Below are positions 44,802-55,477 of a stretch of 64,000 nt of DNA, piece by piece. The position numbers were made by a program, and so were the translations under genes. Origin of the DNA: Martinezella rhizogenes (GTDB lineage: Bacteria > Pseudomonadota > Alphaproteobacteria > Rhizobiales > Rhizobiaceae); NCBI RefSeq assembly GCF_027460065.1, contig NZ_JAPYZZ010000001.1:764501-828500 (forward strand), read 5' to 3'. The notes beneath the pieces were generated by a model, which ran no database searches, was not told the DNA's origin, and saw only the letters and a program-made list of their open reading frames with translations. Every line of letters starts with the position of its first letter. Positions within the stretch are counted from its first letter, which is position 1.

Positions 44802-45009
44802 TTGACATAAACAGGCGTCTCGCGTAATCGGCACCCAAATTGATGGCGTAGTGCGCCTTCCGTTTATTCCGCCCTTTAAAAGGCGGCTTCACCGGCAGAT
44901 ATTCAAAGGGACATTCGGTCCCGACGGGTTTCTACCAAATTCCGACTGATAAAAAGACGGCCAGCTTGCATTTGCGGGCAGAGCCGGAACGAACATGAAA
45001 GGATAAACA
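44802..45009 (+). promoter_or_regulatory. rplU promoter and structured 5' leader
   Basis: TTGACA (44802-44807) with a 17-base spacer precedes TAATCG (44825-44830), a candidate promoter for rplU-rpmA. The leader of roughly 170 bases contains the hairpins CCGCC/GGCGG (44869-44886) and GGGAC/GTCCC (44908-44922). Ribosomal-protein leaders are often sites of autogenous control, so this is a candidate. The remainder of the 332-base gap (44678-44801) shows nothing I recognise. Confidence 0.45.
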
Positions 45010-45324
45010 ATGTTCGCAGTCATCAAGACCGGCGGTAAGCAGTACCGCGTAGCGGCCGACGCCGTGCTGACCATCGAAAAGCTGGAAGCAGAGGCAGGCG
45101 CAACTGTAGAATTCACCGAAGTTCTCGTTGTTGGCGAAGGCGCTGACGCCAAGTTCGGTGCACCCTTCGTCAAGGGCGCCATCGTCAAGGCTGAAGTTGT
45201 CGAGCACAATCGCGGCAAGAAGGTCATCGCCTTCAAGAAGCGTCGTCGTCAGAACTCCAAGCGTTCGCGCGGCCATCGTCAGCATCACACTGTCGTCCGC
45301 ATCACGGACATCGTTGCTGCCTGA
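45010..45324 (+). CDS. rplU: 50S ribosomal protein L21
   Basis: A 104-residue L21. The start [14 protein letters not shown], the GAPFVKGA segment and [22 protein letters not shown] with its basic RNA-binding face are diagnostic. It binds 23S rRNA in the large subunit. AAAGGA precedes the ATG. It forms an operon with rpmA 40 bases downstream. Confidence 0.99.
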   Translation: MFAVIKTGGKQYRVAADAVLTIEKLEAEAGATVEFTEVLVVGEGADAKFGAPFVKGAIVKAEVVEHNRGKKVIAFKKRRRQNSKRSRGHRQHHTVVRITDIVAA

Positions 45325-45364
45325 TCGGCGCGACACCGGAAACAAGGTTTAAAGGAGAACTCCA

Positions 45365-45634
45365 ATGGCACACAAAAAAGCTGGCGGTTCCTCGCGTAAC
45401 GGTCGCGATTCCGAATCCAAGCGCCTTGGCGTAAAGAAGTTCGGCGGCGAAGCTGTCATTCCAGGCAACATTATTCTGCGTCAGCGCGGCACGCAGTGGC
45501 ATCCGGGCGCCAATGTTGGCATCGGCAAGGACCACACGATTTTCGCACTGACCGCAGGTAACGTGAACTTCCGTACGAAGGCCAATGGCCGCGTATTCGT
45601 ATCCGTGGCTCCGAAAGCGGAAGCCGCAGAATAA
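45365..45634 (+). CDS. rpmA: 50S ribosomal protein L27
   Basis: An 89-residue L27 starting [21 protein letters not shown], the flexible N-terminus that reaches the peptidyl-transferase centre, followed by [18 protein letters not shown]. There is no N-terminal cleavage extension of the Firmicutes type. AAAGGAGAA precedes the ATG. The structured leader to the GNAT gene begins about 20 bases after its stop. Confidence 0.99.
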
Positions 45635-45652
45635 GCCGGTAAGCGTCATATG

Positions 45653-45765
45653 CAGCCGGTGTCCCATCGACCCGGCTGAGACGTATCAGGTTCAGTCAAG
45701 AAAACAGGGGAGATGGGGCACCACCCAACTCCCCTTTTTCTTTAACCTCATGGAGGGACTGAACC
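45653..45765 (+). ncRNA. Candidate regulatory leader RNA between rpmA and the GNAT genes
   Basis: Four pairings are visible. CAGCCGG (45653-45659) pairs with CCGGCTG (45672-45678). GGTGTCCCATC (45658-45668) pairs with GATGGGGCACC (45712-45722), 11 bp with one G-U. A terminator hairpin occupies 45707-45734. GGTTCAGTC (45689-45697) is perfectly complementary to GACTGAACC (45757-45765), the bases between the ribosome site and the GNAT start codon. The second pairing competes with the terminator and the fourth could mask the start. This is the architecture of an attenuator or riboswitch, but it could also be a separate sRNA ending at the terminator. No known class is recognised. Confidence 0.6.
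45707..45740 (+). terminator. Rho-independent terminator between rpmA and the GNAT gene
   Basis: GGGGAG (45707-45712) pairs with CTCCCC (45729-45734), and TGGG (45714-45717) with CCCA (45724-45727) inside it, with an A-A mismatch between the two helices and a 6-base loop. A run of five T follows. It ends the rplU-rpmA transcript at least in part and is a component of the leader described above. Confidence 0.85.
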
Positions 45766-46398
45766 ATGCAAGCTGAATTGTTAAGGGTCGACCAATCACG
45801 GTCACCCGAAGAGCGGCCGAGGCCCGATCGGTCGAGGAGCGATTGCCCCGTTTTACTGTCGCAGAGGCTGGTTTTACGCAAGCCTCACGAAGAAGACATC
45901 GACGCCCTTGCCCATCTTGCCAACAATGCCAATATCGCGACCATGGTGTCGCGTATGCCGCACCCGTACACGGCGAAAGACGCCGCGGATTTTGTGCGAC
46001 GCTCTAAAGCTGGCGAGATTGGCAAGTGCGTCTATGCGATTACCCGCATGGACAATGGCGAGTTTTTAGGCTGCTGCGCGCTCGAACCCCAGGAAGACGA
46101 AAAGACGCTTGAGATCGGTTACTGGCTGGGGGAACCCTACTGGAACCGCGGCTACATGACGGAAGCGGCGCATGCGCTGATCGATATGGCCTTCCGCACG
46201 CGTGAAATCGACCAGATCGATGCCCGTTGCCGGGTTACCAACATCGCGTCGCGCCGCGTCATCCAGAAATGCGGTTTCCAGTTCCAGGGCTCCGGAATGG
46301 TCGGTTCGCTGGCGCTTGGCGGTATGGTGCCGGTGGAATGGTACAGGCTGGACCGCAAGACCTGGGTTTCGCTGAAGAGCTGGGGGGACATGGGATGA
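45766..46398 (+). CDS. GNAT-family N-acetyltransferase (RimJ/RimL-like) 1
   Basis: A 210-residue acetyltransferase. The N-terminal 30 residues are a basic, low-complexity extension (RSPEERPRPDRSRSD). The GNAT fold begins with LLSQRLVLRKPHEEDIDAL, has a GYWLGEPYWNRGYMTEA motif A that holds acetyl-CoA, and ends with NIASRRVIQKCGFQFQG. Relatives acetylate ribosomal-protein N-termini or small molecules; the substrate is unknown. GGAGGG precedes the ATG, and the start region is complementary to an upstream strand of the leader. It overlaps the next GNAT gene by 4 bases. Confidence 0.88.
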   Translation: MQAELLRVDQSRSPEERPRPDRSRSDCPVLLSQRLVLRKPHEEDIDALAHLANNANIATMVSRMPHPYTAKDAADFVRRSKAGEIGKCVYAITRMDNGEFLGCCALEPQEDEKTLEIGYWLGEPYWNRGYMTEAAHALIDMAFRTREIDQIDARCRVTNIASRRVIQKCGFQFQGSGMVGSLALGGMVPVEWYRLDRKTWVSLKSWGDMG

Positions 46399-46985
46399 GT
46401 GCGCTCGAACTGACCCGTCGCCGGACTGGCGCTACGACAGCGCCGCCCGGCCCCTGCCCCGTCATCGAGACACGGCGCCTGGTGTTGCGGCCGCAGCGAC
46501 TTTCCGATGCCGGCAGCATTGCGGAATCGCTTGGCGATTTCGCCGTGACGAAGATGCTGGCCCGCGTTCCCGCCCCCTATCACAAGCAGGATGCGCTGGA
46601 ATGGCTGGTCTTGCGTACATCCGGCACCCTGCCCGACTGGGATTTCGCCATCACCAGCGGTGACGATACCCTAATCGGTGTGGTTTCGGTGGAATTGCGG
46701 CATGGCGAGTGGCATCTCGGCTACTGGCTGAACCGCTTCTATTGGGGCAAGGGTTACATGACCGAGGCAGTGGCCGGCGTGGTGGAGCGGTTCTTCCGCC
46801 GCATGCCGGGGGTGACCCTTCATTCCGGTGTGTTTGCGGATAACCCCGCTTCGCTGCGTGTGCAGGAGAAACTCGGCTTCCGGGTGACCGGTTGCCACCA
46901 GATCTACGCCACGGCGCGGGCCGCCATGGTGGCGCATATCGATACGGTGATCGCGGCTCAGGATTTCATCTGGCCGCACCGCTGA
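46395..46985 (+). CDS. GNAT-family N-acetyltransferase (RimJ/RimL-like) 2
   Basis: A 196-residue acetyltransferase from ATG 46395, overlapping the preceding stop codon (ATGA). It is clearly related to gene 1: VIETRRLVLRPQRLSDAGSI, then HLGYWLNRFYWGKGYMTEAVAG, then NPASLRVQEKLGFRVTG. The pair probably arose by tandem duplication and is translationally coupled. The longer open frame back to 46227 lies inside gene 1 and is not real. Substrate unknown; the ribosomal gene neighbourhood is suggestive only. Confidence 0.88.
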   Translation: MSALELTRRRTGATTAPPGPCPVIETRRLVLRPQRLSDAGSIAESLGDFAVTKMLARVPAPYHKQDALEWLVLRTSGTLPDWDFAITSGDDTLIGVVSVELRHGEWHLGYWLNRFYWGKGYMTEAVAGVVERFFRRMPGVTLHSGVFADNPASLRVQEKLGFRVTGCHQIYATARAAMVAHIDTVIAAQDFIWPHR

Positions 46986-46997
46986 CACTGAGGAGCA

Positions 46998-47066
46998 TCG
47001 GGCCGAAAACAGAGGGAGTTTTCGGCCCGAAGCGTTAAACGAAGCCGGTTTGAAGCAAACCGGCCT
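46998..47066 (+). terminator. Two tandem hairpins upstream of obgE
   Basis: Hairpin 1 is TCGGGCCGAAAA (46998-47009) with TTTTCGGCCCGA (47019-47030), a perfect 12-bp stem. Hairpin 2 is GCCGGTTTG (47044-47052) with CAAACCGGC (47056-47064), a 9-bp stem with a 3-base loop, followed by CTTGTT. They probably end the GNAT transcript. A weak promoter candidate for obgE, TTGACG (47100-47105) with TATTCG (47123-47128), lies after them. Confidence 0.6.
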
Positions 47067-47187
47067 TGTTCCGCGCAGGGGCTTGCCGCACGATAGTCTT
47101 TGACGTTGCGGAGAAGCGCTTGTATTCGAAACGACGATATTTTTGTTTGGCGCGGCACGATTGGTTGGTGCGCCCGCAAACCGATAG

Positions 47188-49425
<2,238 letters not shown>

Positions 49426-49433
<8 letters not shown>

Positions 49434-50712
49434 ACAGGCCGTGAAGCAGAGCCATGATATCGATGCGCTGATGATGACCATCGGCGCTCAGGCGAAAGCT
49501 GCTTCGCGACCGTTGTCCATCGCCGGCACGGACCAGAAGAACCGTGCGCTGCTTGCCATGGCCTCTGCCATCGAGGCTTCGAAGGAGGTGATCCTTGCCG
49601 CCAACCGCAAGGATCTGGCGGCTGCGGAAAGCGCGGGCCTTGCCGCTTCGTTCGTCGACAGGCTGACGCTTAACGATGCGCGCATCGCCGGCATTGCCGA
49701 AGGCATCCGCTCGGTTGCCGCGCTGCCCGATCCGGTCGGTGAAGTCATCGCGGCGTGGGATCGGCCCAATGGGCTGAAAATCGAGCGTGTCCGCACGCCG
49801 CTCGGTGTTATCGGCGTGATCTACGAAAGCCGCCCGAATGTGACGGCGGATGCCGGCGCACTGTGCCTCAAGGCCGGCAATGCCGTGATCCTGCGCGGCG
49901 GTTCGGATTCACAACATTCATCGCGTGCTATCCATGCCTGCCTCGTGGAGGGTCTGAAGATCGCCGGTCTTCCGGAGCATGCCATTCAACTCGTGCCGGT
50001 AACCGACCGCGCGGCTGTCGGTGCGCTTCTCAGCGGCTTGAACGGCACGGTTGACGTGATCGTGCCGCGGGGCGGCAAGAGCCTAGTGGCGCGGGTCCAG
50101 TCGGAAGCCCGTGTGCCAGTCTTTGCGCATCTGGAAGGTATCTGCCATATCTATGTCGACAAATCCGCCGATCTCGACATGGCAAAGCGCATCGTCGTGA
50201 ATGCAAAGATGCGCCGCACCGGCGTTTGCGGGGCGGCCGAAACCTTGCTAGTGGATATCGCTGCCGTTTCCACGCATCTGGAGCCAGTCGTCAAAACCCT
50301 GCTTGACGCGGGTTGTGAAGTACGCGGTTCGCAGGCGGTTCTTAATGTGGTTGAGGGGCTGAAGGCCGCTACGGAGGAGGACTGGCGCACCGAATATCTC
50401 GATGCGATCATTTCGGTGGCCGTGGTGGATGGCATTTCCGGTGCGATCGATCATATCGGCACCTATTCGTCCAACCACACAGAGGCGGTGATCGCCGAGG
50501 ACCCATCCGTGGTCGAGCGATTCTTCAACGAACTGGATTCAGCCATTCTGCTGCACAATGCCTCGACACAATTTGCCGACGGCGGCGAATTCGGCATGGG
50601 TGCGGAAATCGGCATCGCCACCGGCAAGATGCATGCGCGCGGCCCTGTTGGCGTCGAGCAGCTCACTTCGTTCAAATACCGTGTGCATGGCACCGGCCAG
50701 ACACGGACGTGA
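49426..50712 (+). CDS. proA: Gamma-glutamyl phosphate reductase
   Basis: A 428-residue ProA from ATG 49426, preceded by AAGGATGAGG; the frame open back to 49384 is inside proB. The NAD(P)-dependent aldehyde dehydrogenase fold shows [23 protein letters not shown], the catalytic cysteine in [14 protein letters not shown] and SSNHTEAV. It reduces gamma-glutamyl phosphate to the semialdehyde after ProB. Confidence 0.98.
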
Positions 50713-50754
50713 TATTTGCCGGCCGATAAGCGCCTCGACAGACGTTATCTCACC

Positions 50755-51339
50755 ATGCCGCATGTGGAGCGCGGCATGGTCGTCGGGCTTTTCGGCGGCT
50801 CCTTCAATCCACCGCATGCAGGTCATGCGCTCGTCGCTGAAATCGCTCTGCGCAGGCTGGGTCTCGACCAGCTCTGGTGGATGGTCACGCCGGGCAACCC
50901 GTTGAAAAGCCGCTCCGAACTGGCGTCCCTTGAGGACCGCATTGCCGCTTGCGAAAAGCTTGTCCATGATCCCCGCATCAAGGTGACGGCTTTCGAAAAA
51001 TCGCTGGGCATAAGCTATACGGCCAATACGCTCGCCAAGGTGAAGGCAAAAAATCCGCATGTGCGCTTCATCTGGATCATGGGGGCGGACAATCTGAAGA
51101 GTTTTCACCACTGGCAGAAATGGCGCACCATCGCGGAGACTTTCCCGATTGCGGTGATCGACCGGCCGGGCTCGACGCTCTCCTATCTTTCCTCCACCAT
51201 GGCGCAGGCCTTCAGCCAGGCGCGGATCGATGAGGACGATGCCGGTGTCTTGTGGAAAAAACCAGCGCCCGCATGGGTTTTCATCCACGGACCGCGTTCG
51301 ACGCTCAGCTCCACGGCGCTGCGTAACGGCCGGAAATAA
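50755..51339 (+). CDS. nadD: Nicotinate-nucleotide adenylyltransferase
   Basis: A NadD of about 194 residues from ATG 50755; TTG 50716 is an in-frame alternative just after proA, and neither has an obvious ribosome site. VGLFGGSFNPPHAGH near the N-terminus is the ATP-binding HxGH motif, with WWMVTPGNPLK, FIWIMGADNL and the C-terminal STLSSTALRNG following. It makes deamido-NAD precursor from nicotinate mononucleotide and ATP. It is in the conserved nadD-rsfS-rlmH neighbourhood. Confidence 0.95.
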   Translation: MPHVERGMVVGLFGGSFNPPHAGHALVAEIALRRLGLDQLWWMVTPGNPLKSRSELASLEDRIAACEKLVHDPRIKVTAFEKSLGISYTANTLAKVKAKNPHVRFIWIMGADNLKSFHHWQKWRTIAETFPIAVIDRPGSTLSYLSSTMAQAFSQARIDEDDAGVLWKKPAPAWVFIHGPRSTLSSTALRNGRK

Positions 51340-51442
51340 CACGGTCGATCACAAATGATGTATGGGGTAGCCGTCGAAGGCTCCATATCTTGAAAAGTTA
51401 ATACTTTGATGCCACCTTCATAGGGTAACGCAGAGAATCGCG

Positions 51443-51898
51443 TTGCTCAGTATCTGTTTTGTCATTCTTGGAAAGGGAAAACCTCTGACAACAGTACACA
51501 CCAAGGGAAAAGCATTTGTTGCTATCCCGAAGGGTCAGGACAGTGGCGACGATGCCGCCGATCATGCCCTCGAAACCGTCCTCGCGAGCCTCGAGGACTC
51601 CAAGGCTGAAGATATCGTATCTCTCGACATTGCCGGAAAATCGGCGCTTGCGGACTACATGGTTGTGGTCTCCGGGCGGTCGAACAGGCATGTCTCGGCG
51701 ATCTGCGAGCATCTCCTGAAAGATATGAAGGATGAAGGGTTCGGAAACGCCCGCATCGAAGGCCTAGAGGCCGGAGACTGGGTGGTTATCGATGCCGGCG
51801 ATATCATCGTTCATGTGTTCCGTCCGGAAATCCGCGTCTTCTACAACATTGAAAAAATGTGGGCGACGCCGGAAATGCCGGAAGAAACGCTGCATTGA
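51443..51898 (+). CDS. rsfS: Ribosomal silencing factor RsfS
   Basis: The C-terminal 110 residues are an RsfS/DUF143 domain: VLASLEDSKAEDIVSLDI, KSALADYMVVVSGRSNRHV, DWVVIDAGDIIVHVFRPEIR and a final FYNIEKMW. It binds L14 and blocks subunit joining when nutrients are short. TTG 51443 is the only canonical start ahead of the domain, with poor ribosome-site support. CTG 51485, giving TTVHTKGKAF after the initiator, is preceded by AAAGGGAAAA and may be the true start. There is no in-frame ATG before the domain. Confidence 0.92.
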   Translation: MLSICFVILGKGKPLTTVHTKGKAFVAIPKGQDSGDDAADHALETVLASLEDSKAEDIVSLDIAGKSALADYMVVVSGRSNRHVSAICEHLLKDMKDEGFGNARIEGLEAGDWVVIDAGDIIVHVFRPEIRVFYNIEKMWATPEMPEETLH

Positions 51899-52056
51899 TG
51901 CGGTGAGCCTTTGAGCGAGTGCATCGTGTTTGCCGAAGATCGTGACTGACTTCGGAAACGGTGTCTCTGGCCGGAAATCAGACCTGCCGCATAGGAATCC
52001 GCAGGTTATGCTGTTAAAGCGGGACCTTGTTGGGTCACGACGAATGCAGGTTTGCG

Positions 52057-52539
52057 ATGCGGATTTCAATTTTTGCGGTGGGACGGCTGAAATCCGGCCC
52101 TGAAAAGGATCTTGCGGCCCGTTATATCGAGCGTCTGGCCAAGACCGGCCCGGCGATCGGGCTGGAGTTTTCCCGGGTGATCGAGGTGGGCGAAAGCCGT
52201 GCTTCCAATGCCGAGACCCGCAAGCGCGAAGAAGCGGCGATGCTGGAAAAACATCTGGCTGACAGCGCAGTCCTCGTCTTGCTGGACGAGCGCGGAAAAG
52301 CCCTTGATAGTCCTGCCTTCGCTTCGTTTTTTGGCGATCTGCGCGATAGCGGCAAGCGTGACCTCGTGATCGCCATAGGCGGTGCAGATGGGCTCGATCC
52401 CGCGCTTTACGACAAGGCGACGGCCGTTCTCAATCTCGGCAAGCTGACATGGCCGCATCAGATCGTTCGTATCCTGATTGCCGAACAGCTTTACCGTGCC
52501 GTTACAATCCTTTCCGGCCATCCCTATCACCGTGTTTGA
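52057..52539 (+). CDS. rlmH: 23S rRNA pseudouridine-1915 N3-methyltransferase RlmH
   Basis: A 160-residue SPOUT methyltransferase starting at ATG 52057. RISIFAVGRLKSGPEKDLAARY begins the protein, LLDERGKALDSPAFA lies in the middle and the knotted SAM site is represented by IAIGGADGLD and the C-terminal LSGHPYHRV. It methylates pseudouridine 1915 in helix 69 of 23S rRNA. It follows rsfS after 158 bases. Confidence 0.96.
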   Translation: MRISIFAVGRLKSGPEKDLAARYIERLAKTGPAIGLEFSRVIEVGESRASNAETRKREEAAMLEKHLADSAVLVLLDERGKALDSPAFASFFGDLRDSGKRDLVIAIGGADGLDPALYDKATAVLNLGKLTWPHQIVRILIAEQLYRAVTILSGHPYHRV

Positions 52540-52699
52540 ACGGGTTTCGGTTCCAGTAATCGTCTCAATTTCAACATGAAACTCCGCGACATCGATGGAT
52601 GTCGAACGGCTTTGAGGCCGACCTCTTTCAGGCCTCTTGGAAGATGGCGGCAAAATCCCTAATATCGGCGCTTCCGCTTCGGCAGCAAAGAAAGTTCAA

Positions 52700-54097
52700 A
52701 TGGACACCAGGCCTCAACGAAAACGGCACGCTGCCCTTGCGGGCGCGGTTATTGCTGCTTTCGTCATGGGCGTTGGTCCGACCTATTCGCGGGATGATGC
52801 GGGCGCTCTCCCTGTGACAGGCGATGATTCATCGCCGGCTGCGCTGCAGACGCTGGAGAAGCGCCGTGACCAGAACCGGCAGGATCTCGAGGAACTGGTC
52901 GACAGCATCGGCCTGTCGGAAGACAAGACAAGGACGCTCGAGGAAAGCATCGCTTCCCTCAATCAGGACAGCGCGCGCATCCGCGAAGAACTGATCGCAT
53001 CGGCTGCCCGGCGCAAGGCGCTGGAAACCAAGATCAGTGACGGCGAAGATCGTCTGGCCAAGCTCTCGGTGCGTGAAGACGACGTCAAGGCATCGCTACG
53101 GGAAAGACGCGGCGTGCTGGCGGAGGTTCTGGCCGCGCTGCAGCGTATGGGCCGAAACCCGCCCCCTGCCCTTCTTGTTTCGCCGGAAGATGCGTTGGCT
53201 TCGGTGCGCAGCGCCATCCTTCTCGGCGCAGTCGTGCCCGGCATTCGCGGTGAAACCGACAAGCTGGTCGCCGCTCTCAAAGAATTGACCGATGTCAGGC
53301 AGGCAATCGCTCGCGAAAAGGATGATCTTACGGGTATGATGACGGCAAGTCTGGAGGAGGAAAAACGCCTCGACCTGCTGATTGCCGAAAACGACCGCAA
53401 GAACACCCAGACGGCGGCGGAGCTGGAGGTGGAACGCAAGCGATCTGAAGAGCTTGCGAGCAAGGCGACGAGCCTTGAGGGGCTGGTCAGCTCGCTTGAA
53501 GGCGAGATTACCTCGGTGCGTGAGGCGATGGAAAAGGCGCGGGCGGAAGAGCAGCGCCTGGCCCGTCTTTCGGAAGCGGAACGCGAGAAGGAGCGCGCCG
53601 CGGCCGAGGCCGGAATGCCCGATAAAAACCGCATTGCGCCCGCATATCCCTTCGCGAGTTTGAAGGGAAAGCTGGAGCTGCCGGTTGCCGGCGAGGTGTT
53701 GCGGCGCTTCGGCGATGCGGATGGTACGGGTCACTTTTCCAAGGGAATTGTTGTGGCGAGCGGACCGGAAGCCATCGTGACAGCGCCTGCGGATGGCTTC
53801 GTGGTGTTTGCCGGAGATTTTCGCAGTTACGGCCGGATGATCATCCTCAATACGGGTAATGGATATCATGTGGTGATGACGGGCATGGACAATGTGAGGA
53901 CACGACAGGGCATGTTTGTGTTCTCCGGAGAGCCCATCGCCTCCATGGGTGCAAAAAGAGTAGCGAGTGCAGCAGCATTGGCGCTGGAAACCGACCGGCC
54001 AACGCTCTACATTGAGTTCAGGAAAGATGGTGTGCCGGTTGATTCCCAACCATGGTGGACCGCAAAAAATACCGGAAGGGCGCACAATGATTCGTAA
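52700..54097 (+). CDS. EnvC-like murein hydrolase activator (degenerate LytM domain)
   Basis: A 465-residue envelope protein from ATG 52700; TTG 52637 is in frame but less likely. A basic N-terminus and hydrophobic segment (about 8-30) form a signal sequence. Two long coiled-coil stretches rich in Glu, Lys and Arg fill about 50-310. The C-terminal M23/LytM-like domain (about 330-450) keeps the fold but appears to lack the zinc ligands: the usual HxxxD region reads GHFSKGIVVASG and the HxH region reads YHVVMTG. Such proteins activate amidases rather than cut peptidoglycan. It overlaps ctpA by 11 bases. Confidence 0.88.
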   Translation: MDTRPQRKRHAALAGAVIAAFVMGVGPTYSRDDAGALPVTGDDSSPAALQTLEKRRDQNRQDLEELVDSIGLSEDKTRTLEESIASLNQDSARIREELIASAARRKALETKISDGEDRLAKLSVREDDVKASLRERRGVLAEVLAALQRMGRNPPPALLVSPEDALASVRSAILLGAVVPGIRGETDKLVAALKELTDVRQAIAREKDDLTGMMTASLEEEKRLDLLIAENDRKNTQTAAELEVERKRSEELASKATSLEGLVSSLEGEITSVREAMEKARAEEQRLARLSEAEREKERAAAEAGMPDKNRIAPAYPFASLKGKLELPVAGEVLRRFGDADGTGHFSKGIVVASGPEAIVTAPADGFVVFAGDFRSYGRMIILNTGNGYHVVMTGMDNVRTRQGMFVFSGEPIASMGAKRVASAAALALETDRPTLYIEFRKDGVPVDSQPWWTAKNTGRAHNDS

Positions 54098-55415
54098 GGT
54101 TTCGCTTCTCCTTATCGGTGGGCTTATGGGCGCCACGGCGATGAGTGTGATTTATTCGGCGAGCATGCCGGCACAGGCGGCCGGGCCTTCGACCTATAAA
54201 GAACTGTCGATTTTTGGCGACGTGTTCGAACGCGTGCGCGCACAATATGTGACGCCGCCCGATGACGAGAAGCTGGTTGAAAATGCCATCAACGGCATGC
54301 TCAGCTCGCTCGATCCGCATTCCAGCTTCATGAATGCCAAAGATGCCAACGATATGCGCACCCAGACCAAGGGTGAGTTCGGTGGTCTCGGCATCGAAGT
54401 GACCATGGAGAACGAGCTGGTCAAGGTCATCTCGCCGATGGACGACACACCGGCTTCGCGTGCAGGCATTCTCGCCGGTGATTATATTTCGGAAATCGAC
54501 GGCACGCCGGTTCGTGGCCTGAAGCTGGAACAGGCCGTCGAAAAGATGCGTGGCGCGGTCAAGACGCCGATCAAGCTGACGGTGATCCGCAAGGGTGCCG
54601 ACAAGCCGCTCGAATTCACCGTCGTGCGTGACGTGATTGCCGTGCGGGCCGTCAAGTCCCGCGTCGAAGGCGACAATGTCGGTTATCTGCGCGTCATCTC
54701 CTTCACCGAGAAGACCTATGACGATCTCGAAAAGGCGATCAAGAAGATCAAGGCGGACGTGCCGGCCGACAAGCTGAAGGGCTATGTTCTCGACCTGCGC
54801 CTCAACCCGGGCGGCCTGCTCGATCAAGCGATCAATGTCTCCGATGCGTTCCTTGAGCGCGGCGAAGTCGTTTCGACCCGTGGCCGTAATCCCGATGAGA
54901 CGCGTCGCTTCAATGCGACGGCTGGCGATCTGACCGATGGCAAGCCGGTGATCGTGCTCGTCAACGGTGGTTCGGCTTCGGCTTCGGAAATCGTCGCGGG
55001 CGCGTTGCAGGATCTGCGTCGTGCGACCGTGGTCGGCACGCGCTCCTTCGGCAAGGGTTCGGTCCAGACGATCATTCCGCTCGGTGAAGCGGGCGCGCTG
55101 CGCCTGACCACGGCGCTTTATTACACGCCGTCGGGCAAATCGATCCAGGGCACGGGCATTACGCCTGACATCAAGGTTGAACAGCCTTTGCCGCCGGAAT
55201 TGCAAGGTCGCGTCACCACCGAAGGCGAATCCAGCCTGACCGGCCATATCAAGGGCCAGAGCGAAACGGACGAAGGTTCGGGTTCCTCCGCCTACGTGCC
55301 GCCGGAAGCAAAGGACGACATCCAGCTTAACTACGCGCTGGACCTGTTGCGCGGCGTCAAGACGGATCCGTCTTTCCCGCCGAACCCGGACAAGGCTGTG
55401 GTCAACAAGCAGTAA
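54087..55415 (+). CDS. ctpA: Carboxyl-terminal processing protease CtpA (S41)
   Basis: A 442-residue periplasmic protease from ATG 54087, preceded by GGAAGGG. The signal peptide covers about residues 1-31. A PDZ domain lies near 90-165 (GGLGIEVTMENELVKVISPMDD and GDYISEIDG). The S41 catalytic serine is in NGGSASASEIVAGAL (about 296) and the lysine in TRSFGKGSVQT (about 321). It trims periplasmic and envelope proteins, often peptidoglycan hydrolases. Its place after the EnvC-like activator suggests a shared role in cell-wall remodelling. Confidence 0.97.
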   Translation: MIRKVSLLLIGGLMGATAMSVIYSASMPAQAAGPSTYKELSIFGDVFERVRAQYVTPPDDEKLVENAINGMLSSLDPHSSFMNAKDANDMRTQTKGEFGGLGIEVTMENELVKVISPMDDTPASRAGILAGDYISEIDGTPVRGLKLEQAVEKMRGAVKTPIKLTVIRKGADKPLEFTVVRDVIAVRAVKSRVEGDNVGYLRVISFTEKTYDDLEKAIKKIKADVPADKLKGYVLDLRLNPGGLLDQAINVSDAFLERGEVVSTRGRNPDETRRFNATAGDLTDGKPVIVLVNGGSASASEIVAGALQDLRRATVVGTRSFGKGSVQTIIPLGEAGALRLTTALYYTPSGKSIQGTGITPDIKVEQPLPPELQGRVTTEGESSLTGHIKGQSETDEGSGSSAYVPPEAKDDIQLNYALDLLRGVKTDPSFPPNPDKAVVNKQ

Positions 55416-55419
55416 GATG

Positions 55420-55441
55420 ATGCGCCGGTTCGCCGGCGCAT
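55420..55441 (+). terminator. UUCG-type hairpin after ctpA
   Basis: ATGCGCCGG (55420-55428) and CCGGCGCAT (55433-55441) form a perfect 9-bp stem closed by a TTCG tetraloop. The following sequence is moderately T-rich. It lies 4 bases after the ctpA stop codon and may end or stabilise the transcript. Confidence 0.6.
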
Positions 55442-55477
55442 TGTCTCTATTGCCTAACCATTTGGACGGATCGTTCA

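Noticed and set aside
45676-45689. Mini-ykkC-like hairpin CTGAGACGTATCAG
   Set aside because: The loop carries ACGT rather than ACGA or ACGG, the second required hairpin is missing, and the downstream genes do not suggest guanidine.
45674-45697. TPP-riboswitch-like words (GGCTGAGA then TCAGGTTC) after rpmA
   Set aside because: The second word is the reverse complement of the expected GAACCTGA and the order and spacing do not fit the THI element on either strand; the downstream genes are not thiamine-related.
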